In this document: one piece after another, positions 11,101 to 22,838 of the stretch | Numbering within the stretch: position 1 is the first letter of the stretch | How the letters are laid out: the number at the start of each line of letters is the position of its first letter | Assembly: GCA_029747015.1 (NCBI GenBank) | Contig: JAKOGI010000110.1 | Span: 857,233 to 921,232 of the forward strand | Direction: 5' to 3' | Source: Carnegiea gigantea | Lineage: Eukaryota > Streptophyta > Magnoliopsida > Caryophyllales > Cactaceae | DNA: 64,000 bases | The notes under the pieces: model-generated | Databases searched by the model: none | The model's input: only the letters and a program-made list of their open reading frames with translations | Told to the model about the DNA's origin: nothing | Made by a program: the position numbers and the translations under genes

Positions 11101-13120
11101 TCATAAAGTTCTGATCAACTGTAAAATCACCATATATATTATATTGGCATAGATATCCAAACAAAAAGATGGTATATTCCTTCAAATTTGGGAGCTAAAT
11201 GCATGCACCCTTGTAGGGCCAGTTGCAAGAATAGAACGTTATCACATATGAAATCAAAACTTATTAATGCTTATCTTATAATTCTTCACGTACTTTCTAA
11301 TGACAAATAATTAAGTATATATGCTTTCACTAGATTATCCATTTGTATGCATGAATTTAAAATCATCCATAGAATCAGTGCGGAAGCACAACATAGCTAA
11401 GTATAAAGTATAAACTCAATCATTTATGTTATGCCTTGAACTTTCCCTGTGTGAAGTGAGTTGGCAAAGAATGGTAAAAAAGATGCATATATAACATTTA
11501 TACCATTAAAACAAATACCAAAGAGGCAAGAGCTTGATTCGTATTACCATGCTTGTTCACCTCTCCCAACCAAGGTTCGGCGCCGGGGGGTCTTCGCTGC
11601 CATTATTTGGGAATGAAGGGGTGGGCTTGGATTTGGGTCTGCATATTTTTCCCCTTTCTCATAGATCGGTTGACCCATTGGATATATGCCTTGAGTTAGG
11701 AAGTTTAGTGGATGACACAACTTACTAAAAAGGGGGGGGGAATTACCCATTAAAGCAAATATTTGATGAGCAACTATAAGCTTTCATTGTATTTCCTTTG
11801 CTTTTAGCATAGATCTTGCAGGGTTGGTAAGGGTATGTAGGGTTTAGCTAGTTCCCCCAAAAAAGGTGTTAATGCGAATGAAATTAAATTCACAATATTT
11901 ACTTACCTAATATTTCTTCATGTATACATTAATGAAAAATAAGCATCTTACCATTCGTGACTGACCCATCCAACCACAGGCATGATTTTATGCCACTTGA
12001 AAGGCACGATGGAGGTATAGGAGTACTAGAAGCACAGCAATAAGTGTGAACAAGATGAGAAAGTGGGTTAAAGTAGCTAGTGGGGGCACTTTGTGATCTA
12101 GACCTAGCTAGTGGTGCGGTCTCCCACATATGGTAGCAACAATAACTTATCATGTTTGGTGATAAGTTTCATTTTTTGTTTTTATCGGTAAGCAATTAAG
12201 ATCATTCTATTACTTGGGCACCTATTTCATAACATACTAGTGGGCCTTAACATGTTAATAGATGAGGTGATACCAAAGTGCAGTAGGAATTTAGAATCAT
12301 CAACTCAGCTGCACAAATCTTTGCTTATGCAATGTGTCCCAAAATTTAAACGCATGGGCAAGGGTGGAAGGTGGAGTGAGTGACCAAGGTGCCACTCACG
12401 TCTTCTGCGCCATGAGGCCCATGATGGTGATAATTAAGCTTCCAACTCAGCCATGATAGCAATAAGCTAAGGACCATTGCCATTATGGTTGAATCCATCC
12501 TAAAATAACATGTGATGAAAGCAACCTAAGGAGTAAATACATAAGAAAGTGGGACAAATAATAGCATGTACATGTATCGTTATGCGCCATTTTTCTCCTC
12601 CACAAAATGGGATACTTTCTCAAGAAAGAAACTCGTGAGAGGGGATAGGGAGCGTGCGTGGGGTTGGCTAAACAACCGATTGGAAAGCACATATAACAAA
12701 GTTAGAGCTAGCTAGTGCGTCTGCAACACGTGTTTTTCATGTTCTCGAATTTGCCTTTCAAATCCAACCCATGATCTCTTTGTCGGGCACTCGGGAGATC
12801 CACAGTACGAGGTACATCTCGATATTTTTGGGAGACACCAAATTTAAAGAAATAAATAAAAACTCATCAACCACGTGAGTTTCTTTATATTTTGTTATCA
12901 TATGCCAAAAGCAAATGAAATGGTAAACTTTTCATGTTTGAATCGTTAATTTAAAGGTATAGTGAGTTAATTTATGATTTTATATTAAGGATTTTTATTT
13001 ACTTTTCTAATCAATAGGCTTTGAGTTTACAAAATCTATATTATTTTCTTTAAGTATGTACATTTACAGGCTAGGTAAGTGCTTATATGGTAAAAATGTC
13101 TATACTATAACTACAAGTGA

Positions 13121-13121
<1 letters not shown>
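11101..13121. other. Intergenic stretch, no gene recognised
   Basis: About 2 kb without a recognisable gene. Open frames near 11534-11750 (both strands), 11929-12153 and 12483-12692 are short, overlap each other and resemble no family I know. A G-tract lies at 11731-11740. Confidence 0.55.
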
Positions 13122-13184
<63 letters not shown>

Positions 13185-13230
13185 GTATGTACGTATATGT
13201 GTGTGTGTGTGTGTGTTGTGTGTGTGTGTC

Positions 13231-13276
<46 letters not shown>

Positions 13277-13325
13277 CACATATACATATATATATATACA
13301 TATATTTACATATATATGTATATAC

Positions 13326-13403
<78 letters not shown>
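13122..13403. repeat. Compound microsatellite (AC)n-(AT)n-(GT)n-(AT)n
   Basis: About 280 bp of alternating purine-pyrimidine: AC repeats at 13122-13153, AT/GTAT, GT repeats at about 13199-13273, then ATAT with ACAT interruptions up to the edge of the TIR element at 13404. The open frames of up to 128 codons on both strands come from the dinucleotide repeats and are not genes. Confidence 0.97.
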
Positions 13404-13405
<2 letters not shown>

Positions 13406-14629
13406 GGGCTGCTCAGGCAGGATGAGCTTATCCATGATATGAGTAAGACCAGATCATAGAAGTGTTGTCTACCTTTTACCCAGAACTGATCACCAAACAT
13501 TTTACTGCTGATCACTGATGCTGAAACTATTGATCACTAATCAAGATATTAAGTAAAAATAAATATTATGATTTTTAAAGAAAGTAAAGTTCAAATACGT
13601 CAAAAATAAAACTTTTTTTACTATAATAGAGGATATAGTTCATGATCAACAAACGTATATATAGAGATCGCCATAGATAGATTAATTGATCACTTAACAT
13701 AGTTCTGATGATCATTAAAACTTAATCTATTGATCACTAACTAATATCGTAAACAAAAACATAGTTTTGATGATCATCGAGCATAATTCTGATGATCACT
13801 AGAACTTAATCTATGAATGAAAACATATATGATTATTATTAATGAAAACAAAGCTGAAAATGCAACAAATAATGCTCCCTAACTCGAATTTATGTATAGT
13901 TTATGTTCCACAGACACATACATTGTGGTTAGCATAGACAGAAAAGTGAATATATTAATCTCTAACTAATATCATTAAAAAAAGCATATTATTACTCTGA
14001 TGAAAATAGAGCTAAACTTAATAGAAAACAAAAGCTTACCTAACTATCAGTTGAGTGTATAGTTTTCTATCAACAAACATATTTACAACAATCGCTAACC
14101 TTAATTTCACAATCACTATATATATTAAAAATTCTACTCACATATATGCCAATGATAAACACGATTACTAGACATATGTAATTTTCATGTTCGCTAAAGA
14201 AAATCTATTTGATCACTAACTAATATCACACATGAAAATATATATTATAAACATGACCTTTGATGGATATATTTCGTGATCAATAGGTTTAGTTTCAATG
14301 ATCAATAGTTTTAATTTTGATTATCGTCAGAATTATGCTTGGTGATCAATTGATTTATCTATGGCAATCATCGCAAGCACGTTCTTTGATAATAAACCAC
14401 GCCCTCAATTATAGCCAGAAGAGCTTGCTATTGATGTATTTGAGATTTACTTTCACTAAAAATAATACTACACGTATTTACTTATAATAATAATTAGTGA
14501 TAAATAGTTTTAGTTTCAGTGATCATTAGTTATCCATTTGGTGATTAATTTTGTATAAGATAATAGTAGCAACTTCTTACCCTCATCCTACTCATATCAC
14601 GGAGTAGCTTATCCTACTTGAGTAGTCCC

Positions 14630-14630
<1 letters not shown>
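13404..14630. mobile_element. 1.2-kb TIR element bounded by microsatellites
   Basis: Long imperfect terminal inverted repeats. The left end GGGGCTGCTCAGGCAGGATG continues AGCTTATCCATGATATGAGTA; the right end, read on the other strand, is GGGGACTACTCAAGTAGGAT then AAGCTACTCCGTGATATGAG. Similarity extends inward for roughly 120 bp to CTGATCACTGATGCTGAAAC and its counterpart. The interior carries many TGATCA/GATCACT motifs in both orientations, like subterminal transposase sites. No transposase is present. (AT)n abuts the left end and (CA)n the right end, so it may be a MITE that targets microsatellites. Confidence 0.75.

Positions 14631-14631
<1 letters not shown>

Positions 14632-14699
<68 letters not shown>
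14632..14699. repeat. (CA)n-(TG)n inverted-repeat microsatellite
   Basis: About 33 bp of CA repeat directly followed by about 35 bp of TG repeat, giving a near-perfect palindrome that could extrude as a hairpin or cruciform. It abuts the right end of the TIR element. Confidence 0.95.
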
Positions 14700-14701
<2 letters not shown>

Positions 14702-15384
14702 TACAATTGAGAGTGTATATTCTTAGATGTATGATATATATTTCCTCAATTTTGTAATATATCAAGTTTTCTTAAGTCAATAATCTCTCTCACACCATTG
14801 AGAGTAATGATAGAAAAACATATCATGCCGATACAACACAGCTTGTGAACCACCAACTCGATGGGGCAAACCGATATTTTAGGCCAAGCGACTACGAGTT
14901 AGAGCATAGTTTGGTTATAGTTAACCTCCTTTTTAGAAAAATAAAATTTAAAAATTTAAGTAATAAATATTTCCATAAGTATTAAAGAATTTATTATATT
15001 TTCAAGGGCGAGTTTGAATGTAGCTCATGCCGCTTTAGAAATTAGGCTCGGACTAGTAAGTTCCTAGGGGTCAGTTCATATACAAGGCTAAATTATTACG
15101 TACTATCGAGAAATTATTACGTACTATCAAGAGTCAGGAGCATGTACTGCCTCACCCCTCCCCCAACACACACATATCATGTATTCGTTAGATGAGTGGT
15201 TATTGATATATATTTTGCTCACGTGGTTCTCGAAGTATATATTCCTGGAGGGATAATGTACACTTTGGCGTAAAGGACCCACAATGCTTACAACCCACCT
15301 AGAACTGGCGAGTTTGGTGGGATGTGCTAGCAAGCCCCATGAGTCACGTGATCATGCCAGTTTGCAACTTTGACTACGCTAGTT
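14700..15384. other. Intergenic stretch, no gene recognised
   Basis: No coding region recognised. A small direct repeat ATTATTACGTACTATC occurs at about 15092 and 15113. The minus-strand frame at 15127-15333 has no recognisable family. Confidence 0.5.
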
Positions 15385-16104
15385 AGAGTATTTTCAATGA
15401 CGAGTCAGTTTTTTTGCTTGTCAGTGGAGATCTACTTTTGCTACATCACCTCATGAGCCAATTTGTCGGCTACCAAGTTTTCCCCCACACAATGCAAGAC
15501 TCACAACTTTAACTAATCAAATAAAATAATACCCATGGACCCACTTTATAACACGCAACTTTGTTTTAGAATTTAAAAAAAGAAAAACTAATTAAAAATA
15601 TTTAGGGGGTGTTTGACAAACAGCTTTTTAAAGTTTTTTTACCAAAAAGAGTTTTTTATATCAAAATTAGCTGTTTGACTAAATAAAAAAGCTAATCTAA
15701 CTCAAACGTGATCTTTTTAGAAGAAAGTGCTTTTTAGAAGAGCTTTTTGAATACAAAAAGTTAATTTGAAAATGCTAATTCCATGAGTTTTTTGGAAGGA
15801 CTTTTTGAAGAATTAGCTTTTTATCTCACAACTTTATTAGAAACAGTTAATTTTACCAAATAGTTTTTCAGTAAACAGCTAATTCAAACAGTTAATACAA
15901 ACAACTAATTCAAACAGCTAACAGTTATTTGCCAAACAGGGTCTTAAAAAATAAAAAAGCAAAAAGGAGACCCACAAGCCAGCTCATGGCCCCGAGCTTT
16001 CCCGCGAGCCACGAGCCGTGAGGTCTTCACTGCAGCAGTCGCCCACCTCACTCCTTTTCTCTCTCCTCCTTCTTGGCTCGCGAGCACACCATTGGAGGTG
16101 CTCT
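15385..16104. mobile_element. MITE with AGAGCA..CAATG ends, interrupted by a nested MITE
   Basis: The left end AGAGTATTTTCAATGACGAG and the right end read on the other strand (AGAGCACCTCCAATGGTGTG) form imperfect TIRs. The sequence flanking the nested element (15490-15600) matches 28900-29010 in reverse complement, for example GTATTATTTTATTTGAT and AAGTTG..GAGTCTTGC, so this is a two-copy family here. No coding capacity. Confidence 0.7.
15605..15943. mobile_element. Harbinger-like MITE nested in another MITE
   Basis: A 339-bp element with ends GGGGGTGTTTGACAAACAGC and, on the other strand, GACCCTGTTTGGCAAATAAC, flanked by TTA on both sides (15602-15604, 15944-15946). A TTA target duplication and G-rich TIRs fit PIF/Harbinger MITEs. 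The interior repeats AACAGCTAATTCAAACAG motifs. Confidence 0.8.
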
Positions 16105-16749
16105 CATGGATTGGCCTGATCCACCTCCCACCTCTACTTGAAAGGCTACCAAAGTGTGAGAATGGGCGTATCTAGGCCCATCTTGACTGGCTCTTCTCAC
16201 TTGGATGGGCCAGTTTCTGACTCTAGACGACTACATATGCTGGGTCCATCTTGAGGAGGTCGTGGGCCCAATGGGGCAAGCACAATATGGGGATTTAAGA
16301 ACTGAATCATGGACTCTTTACTATTTCTTGATCTTAACCCAATAAGAATATAGCAAAGGCCCCATTTATCCTGGGCCAAATTTCATGCCTTTCGTAAACT
16401 TGGACCTTGATTTTTGAGATAGAGCAAGTATTATATGTAGAGGAAAAGCTTAATTGGATGCGATAATACAATTCAAATTTGATCTCAAATTTCTAAGAGA
16501 AACAGAATCTTAACTCGAAACCAAATCGATTTTGGCCAGAAGTTATTTTTAACATTAATACAAATTGATTCATTTATTAAACGGATTGATCTAAAAACTC
16601 CTTTTTCAGCTCTATATTTGTACATGGTTTTGTTTTAGTCAGAAATTAGGCCATGGCTTATATTATAAATTCAAATCTATAAATTAAATGTCGTTATATA
16701 TTTTGGAGGAAAGATCCATGAAAATAGGGTGACTTTTACAAAACAAAAA

Positions 16750-16755
<6 letters not shown>
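16105..16755. other. Intergenic stretch, no gene recognised
   Basis: I see no coding or repeat structure. The minus-strand open frame at 16197-16379 is not recognised. Confidence 0.5.
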
Positions 16756-16787
<32 letters not shown>

Positions 16788-16868
16788 GTTTGTTGATGAT
16801 GACGATGATGATGATGCTGCTGCTGATGATGATGATAATAATAATAATAATAATAAGAATAATAACAA
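16756..16868. repeat. (TA)n plus (GAT)n/(AAT)n microsatellites
   Basis: TA repeats at 16762-16787, then GATGATGAC-type trinucleotides and AAT repeats up to about 16868. The leucine/serine- and isoleucine-rich minus-strand frames through here are artefacts of these repeats. Confidence 0.95.
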
Positions 16869-17099
16869 TAGACTTGAGACTACTAAACAATTTGTGAAGT
16901 TATAGATTGGGCCGGCCTTCCAAGTTCCAATCAAATGAACATGGCATTAAAACTGGGGGAGTTGGGGATCATGGAGGGTGGGCTGAGTAATCTATTTTTT
17001 TTTTTTTTTAATTATCCGACTCCCCAAATTCGGAAATTGATTATTTCAATTTCTCAAAAAGTAAGGAAATCAGCAAATTCAAGGTAGCCCCTCTTTCTC

Positions 17100-17425
17100 T
17101 TTTTGTTTGAATGAATATAGGAGAAATAAGAAGATATTGGCATATGTGTATTATCTTGGGAGTTTATGCTTTATGAATAGATATCTTTTAGTTATTTTCT
17201 TAGGTAGAGAATAATATATTTGTAATAGTATTATCTTTTAGTTTTCTTATTGTTTTAGATTTCATTTTTACCCCATTACGTATTAGGGAGGCAGATTGAA
17301 ATGAAATTGACTTGAATGTGAACTTTGAAGAATATTTATGAGTGTTCAATTATTTGTGTAAGAATTTCTCGGTGTAGGAATTGTTTTTAGAGCATCGTAC
17401 ATCAAATTTGGTATAAGAGCTCGCG
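17100..17425 (+). mobile_element. LTR end plus primer-binding-site relic
   Basis: AT-rich LTR-like sequence ending near GTACATCA (17404), followed by TTTGGTATAAGAGCTC, which resembles the TGGTATCAGAGC primer-binding site complementary to initiator tRNA-Met, with one changed base. The left border is unknown. The following 0.9 kb (17426-18337) shows no gag or pol and is best taken as a retroelement leader or unrelated spacer. The open frames there (18062-18328, both strands) are unrecognised. Confidence 0.5.
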
Positions 17426-18337
17426 ATCTTTGCTACTGCCTTTTTTGTTTTTCTTTTTTCCCATTTTATCCCTTTTCACTTTCACCAACAAAAACCCAAA
17501 TAGTCGAAACCTAGAAAATCCTATCCCGCGCACTACCAATCCTTAATTCTGCCACCAGAATTGGCGTCCACAGCCATCCAACCATTGGCCACCCGCCTCC
17601 GATCGACCATTACCTAGCCACCACCAGACAACCTGCCATCAGAACCCTTATAACCCTAATTCTCATTTTTGCGTACCCTAATTTACAAAATCTCCAATTT
17701 TCGCAAGGCCTCCAACCATCACAATCAACCAAAGTTGAACTTACCCCTTGATTGCCTTGAATTTCATCCAAAAACCCCAAATCAATTGAGATGATCGCAT
17801 CAAAAATTGGTTCAATTGATTGTTCACCAAATTGCGAAACCCTAACCCTAATTTATGAATTTTCCCTAGTTCACCCTTGACCCATCGCGATCATCCCAAA
17901 TTGACTTGATCGCTCCGCTACCCTTTCCATTTTGTCTCAAAATCCTCTAGCAATTGCAAGAAAAATCTTCAAACCGACCTTTGATTGATTGCCTGTGTTT
18001 GCGAAACCCTAAATCGTGAGCCGTTCTTTTGCTTGCAAATTGAAGGCGTCTGTGCCTTCGGTTATTGACAGAGAGAGCCGAAACCCTCTCGGGTGTGCTG
18101 TCCCGCCACCACCGGCTCCTCCTCTCGCCTGAAACAGTCTTCGTAGGCTGTCTCCAAGTCGTGGTTCCTGGTCGCTTTTGCTGCCACTGTGCGACCCCTT
18201 GTTCCTATCGCTTTGCTGCTGCCATTGTTGCTGTTGAGGAGTCCTGCTATCTGCGTGGCTATTTGACGTTTGCTGCCAAGATCTGTTCTCGCCAAGGAAT
18301 GTTCAGATTGTTAAGTTTACTTTGCTGATTTGTTGCC

Positions 18338-19100
18338 ATGGGGACACTTAAGCCTGCCTGGTTATTGGAGCGAGAACTTCCAAGTCAACTTTTAAAATTT
18401 GGTACTCAATTGCTAACTCTCCCATCATCTTCTGAACATCTTATTGGGTTGTTGGATAAGATTGAAAGTATTTTGTCTGAATTATACCAGAACCCGTCAA
18501 CATTTATATGAGATGCGCTAGTACCTGAAAAGGGAGTTTTGATATCGGAAGTGCTTATAAATCAAGCAGATCTTGATGTCCAGATTTCTCTTGCTTCTCG
18601 CTTCTCTGAGCTCATTCATATCACCAACACTGAATTTCCCTTTTGAAGACGAACCTATGACGAAAGCTTTTCAGGTCATCGTGTCATCTTTTCATGACCT
18701 GCCTGATAGCGCTAGCAAATCATTTTCAAAAAGTATTTATGGCTAGAGTACACTCTGATGTTATGTTGTTAGATCTTGAATGTGGTGCTCTTGGCATGGG
18801 CATTTTCCACCATCTTGTAGCATCAATTAAAGATGATCATTCTCCTCTATTGATTGCACATATAGAATCCATTCTTGTGGGTATTCTTGATGAAGCGAAT
18901 GACCTCTTGTTGGAGTTTCTTATTTCTATAGTCTCTTAGAGTCGAGCTATGGGAAGTCCCTCATCTACTACTCAGGTTGTGAGTAAAAGAGTATTGGAGA
19001 CATGTGCATCTAGCATTCAACTACAACGAATCAATTCGTCTATAGATGAAATGATGCACAATAAGGAGAATGAAGGTCACACCGGCCGAGCCGGGTAGAA
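18338..19100 (+). pseudogene. PDS5-like sister-chromatid cohesion factor pseudogene fragment
   Basis: N-terminal part of a plant PDS5 homologue, a HEAT-repeat cohesin regulator. Readable blocks are LLDKIESILSELYQNPSTF, an ISLASRFSELIHIT segment, PMTKAFQVIVSSFHDLPDSA, then LDLECGAL and LIAHIESILVGILDEAND. The frame is broken by a TGA near 18511, a shift near 18645, another shift near 18735, and a TAG at 18937-18939; similarity fades by about 19100. The blocks are contiguous in DNA although plant PDS5 genes are, as I recall, intron-rich, which suggests a processed copy. It lies between an LTR relic and the PAI start. Confidence 0.75.
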
Positions 19101-19477
19101 ATTATAGAAAGTGATGCATGCAAAGGTACTGTACTAGATGAAGAGTGTCGGAAAGCTACCTATGAATGCAAGCCAGTGCCAATACTAAGGATTTTTGGTT
19201 TTGGCATCCATAAGTTAAACATCTGCAGATGTCAAGACTAGAAGTGAGCATGTCGATTTATTGGATTCGTTTTGATATTGGTTGATTGATTTTTGTTGTT
19301 TTTTCCCCCCTCAATAATGGGCAATTCCATGTTCAACTTTTTGTTGTGATTTTATGCTAGAAATTCGTTTGATGTGGGATAAACCAAGACTCACTAGTCT
19401 AAGAGTAGGTTATGCTGATTTTGCAGATTGTTAATAGCCAATCTTCTGGTAGTTGAAGCTTGATTGAAGAAACGGAA

Positions 19478-22400
19478 ATGTCAGTGGGTATGTTTTAGCT
19501 TGCCTATGCCTTCTACCTGCTCGATGAAATGTTTTTCCTGAGAAAAAAGGGGTGTGCTTTAACTTTTATTGTTGTCTCTGCAATAGCATTTTTTTGTTGT
19601 GGAGTGGGGAGTGGATTTCAAGTAATGCCCATTTCCAAATTTCTCAAAATTCAGCTGGAATTCAGACATGCAATGCAGTTCCACGCTGTGAACTCTTTCC
19701 CTTGTAGTTAAAATCTCTTGGGTTGACTTACAATGTGAGATGAAGTTAAAAAAAAAATTTATTATTGGCTGTTCCCTCGAAAGGGAGGGGGGAGGGAGTG
19801 GCTGCTACTGTTGTTCATGAAGACGTGTTTTTCATTAAACTATCCACAGGCTAATTTTTTTAAACATTGGCCACTATGGTTTTTAAACTTGAATGATTTC
19901 TGTGGATATTTTGGTTGATACTGATATTTGATAACTGATATAGGAAGAGGGGAATATGACATTGACACGTATTGGAGACTGATTGTCTTGGTGTAGAATA
20001 TACATAATCAACTTAGAAAGGCACACAGGCTCCTACAGAACTTAATGAAGAATGAATTATTTCGCTTGTTTCAATAGCATTTGACGGTAGATTCTTTCTG
20101 TGATTCCTTGGCTGTTTCAGGCATATTCATGGAAGTTCACTGTCATCTTGGATTCGCAAAAAAACCACAACAGCTGTCTGTTGGTAATGTCCCCCCCCCC
20201 CCCCCCCCAAAAAAAAAAATTCTACCAGGAAATGCGTATGGTTCTGCTTGTGGCAGACTTGACATGATTTTCGCTGTCTTTCTTGTTGGTAATAGTTTTT
20301 CTTTTACACTTTTAAGTGTACTCTTTGTATTCTACACTCTGTATTTGAAAATATAAGTGAGAATAAGTGGCTGGATCAACCGTACAACAGCAAGGAGAGT
20401 TGGACAGCACAAGTGAGACGTATTTAGCGGCTAAATGGAACTGTGTGACATCTTTTATTTATCATCTCTTTCTCTCTTTTTTTTGGGGCTTTTTTTTTTG
20501 GGGGGGGGTGAGGGGTAGGTGTAAAAGAGTAAGTTTGAAAGACATAGATATTGAGTTGACTTCTCATGCATAGAAGTCAAACGTGTGCTTACATAGCATT
20601 GCAATTTTGCAACTCAAGGTACAAACCACAAAATATACAAATTGTCACTTTGAACAATGTGTCTTCTGTTGCAACCCAAAGTACAAACTACAAAATGTAC
20701 AAATTGTCCCTTTGAACAAAGTGCCCCTAGACATGATTAGCTCATATCTGATCCTCAGCAAGTGGTAAAGCTTGTTAGCTGATAACTTGCATAAAGCTGA
20801 GTGATTGATGATGTCATTTCTAAATAACCATATGCAGGAATGCCTGGGAGAAAACATAATTTGCTAAGATGCAGCTTCAACTCAAAGAACGTGAGTGTGT
20901 TGGCATATTCTAAGTCATTAGAATTCCCATCTGCACCTAAGAAGTATGAAATTGACCGGCCTTTGGTCAAGATGTGTGGAATTACATCAGCTAAAGATGC
21001 TGCCATTGCAGCGGAAGCAGGTGCTGATTTTATTGGGATGATCATATGGCCAAAATCAAACCGTTCTGTGTCTCTCTCAACTGCAAAGGAAATTTCAGAG
21101 ACTGCTAGGAAGTATGGAGCTGAGCCTGTTGGGGTCTTTGTAGATGATGATGCTGATAAAATTCTAAGAGCTGCAGCAGAAACAAACATCGAATATGTGC
21201 AAGTGAGTACTGGTTAAACAAGGCTATTTTGCCAATTTGCTCTTGTCAACATTCTCTAACCTTTTGAATCTTTAAACTATGTAGCTTCATGGCGATGGAT
21301 CTCGTAGAGCTTTCCCACATATAGTGAAGGAGAACAGAGTTATCTATGTTCTTCATTCTGACAAAGATGGAGGTCTCCTGAATCATATTTCTGAACAAGA
21401 GTGTTCTTTAGTTGATTGGATTCTTGTGGATAGTGCAAAAGGAGGGAGGTAGGTATGTTCTTTTTGACTACATTCTTAACCCCTATTTGGTAACACAATT
21501 GAGATCCAGTTTTAGTGCTATTCCTTTTGTTGCAGGGTTGCCTACATTAAGTCATTTGCATCATAAAAGCACCCCCCCCCCCCCAAAAAAAAAAGCATAG
21601 GACCATCAATGGCTTTCATGATTTTTTTCCTGTTCATCCCGGTGCTTCTGAGAATATATCCTATGGGTTTGGTAAAGTTGTTTGTAGACACTGGCGATTG
21701 TCTTGGCCATGTAGAATTAACTTCCCAATGCCTGATTATCTAACTAAGCTCTTAAGTGGCAAGATTCAGAAGCCTTAGAAGTTCGCCTGCTTGGCTATTT
21801 CAATTGATCAAGCCTAATACATCAAAAATTCTTAATTTGCAGTTTGAATCAACAAGAGTATGAGCAAAATTTGTCCATTGGATATTACATTTCAATAGTT
21901 AGTCAATGCTTGAATTCTATGCAAGACCTGAAATCAGTTCTTGCTTTTTTTTTTGGGGGGGGGGTTGTTACATCTTACAGCTTCCTTGTGACAGATCTGT
22001 TACTCCTTAAATCAATAAAGTTATTACCCTTGATAACTTCTTGGACTTGTTCACTTCCTATACACTTCTGTCGTCCAGTCAAAATGTAACAGCAGACAAC
22101 GTGCAAGGCTAGTTTTTTGGCATGGAATCCCAATAAAATATCATCTTCTTGGGGCTTCATTTTTAATTTAGTTCTCATTGCTTGCTACGTACTTGCATGT
22201 GGAAACGAAAACAGTTAAATAACCCAAGTTTTTAAATTTTTTGGGAAGTGAATATTCACCGATCTAGAAAAGAGGATTTGGAATTCTTGATTGGAGTTGA
22301 GCTAACTATGGCATAAACCCTCTCTCTTTGTTAATAAGCTCCGACAGGTTTATTTATCCTGGATGGTTCATATCGATAGGTGGATGAGTTAACTAGTAGC

Positions 22401-22838
22401 CCTGCATATCTGTAACTCTTTAGTAAGTTCTTAAGCTGGTCTCTTGGTGTAATTGTTGTATTCAATCGCAGTCCAGATTCAGATGTAATCCACATGCGTC
22501 TTGATACCAGATATTTTGATTTTTAAACATTTGTTGTAATTTTTTTTTTGGGGAGAAAATATGGGCTTACAGCAACCGGAATATATTGAACTGCTATGAG
22601 CCTTTTTTGTAGTGGGGAAGGCTTCGACTGGAAGCAGTTTATACTCCCGGCACTAGGAAGCAAAAATGGTTGGCTACTAGCCGGTGGAATTAACCCAGAG
22701 AATGTTAAGGATGCCCTGCTTACTCTCCATCCCACTGGCGTGGATGTCAGCAGTGGAATTTGCGGTCCTGGTGGTATCGAAAAGGACCGGTCGCGCATAT
22801 CTGCCTTCATGACTGCAGTAAAATCTGTGCGCTACTGA
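19478..22838 (+). CDS. PAI: Phosphoribosylanthranilate isomerase, chloroplast precursor
   Basis: Converts N-(5'-phosphoribosyl)anthranilate to CdRP, the third step of plastid tryptophan synthesis; a TrpF-type TIM barrel. Exons: 19478-19487, 20121-20183, 20838-21202, 21285-21448, 22613-22838. All junctions are GT-AG and the total is 828 nt, giving 275 aa, the usual plant length. KMCGIT carries the catalytic Cys (about residue 71) and ILVDSAKGG the catalytic Asp (about 195); [22 protein letters not shown] and VDVSSGICG are TrpF hallmarks. About 60 N-terminal residues before DRPLVK form a poorly conserved transit peptide. The ATG at 19478 was chosen because only a 10-nt coding exon 1 gives the family MS.GI start in frame; the ATG at 20840 would shorten the transit peptide. 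Exon 1 is the least certain part. Introns carry C/A and T/G homopolymer tracts. Confidence 0.93.
20189..20218. repeat. C-tract followed by A-tract at a splice donor
   Basis: About 18 C and 10 A start 6 nt after the GT donor of PAI exon 2 (GTAATGT then C-run). The G-rich complement could form G-quadruplex-like structure. Same polarity as the other tracts in the window. Confidence 0.9.
20608..20729. repeat. Tandem duplication of about 62 bp in PAI intron 2
   Basis: GGTACAAACCACAAAATATAC..TTTGAACAATGTG is followed directly by AGTACAAACTACAAAATGTAC..TTTGAACAAAGTG. Two imperfect copies; the short open frame through it has no significance. Confidence 0.85.

Noticed and set aside
13056..13515. Open frames of 69-128 codons on both strands rich in Tyr/Ile/His/Thr or Cys/Val
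   Set aside because: They are translations of the AC/AT/GT microsatellite and have no non-repetitive core.
20840..21217. ATG at 20840 as the PAI start
   Set aside because: It would drop the first part of the transit peptide; the upstream exons join in phase and give the family length of 275 aa.
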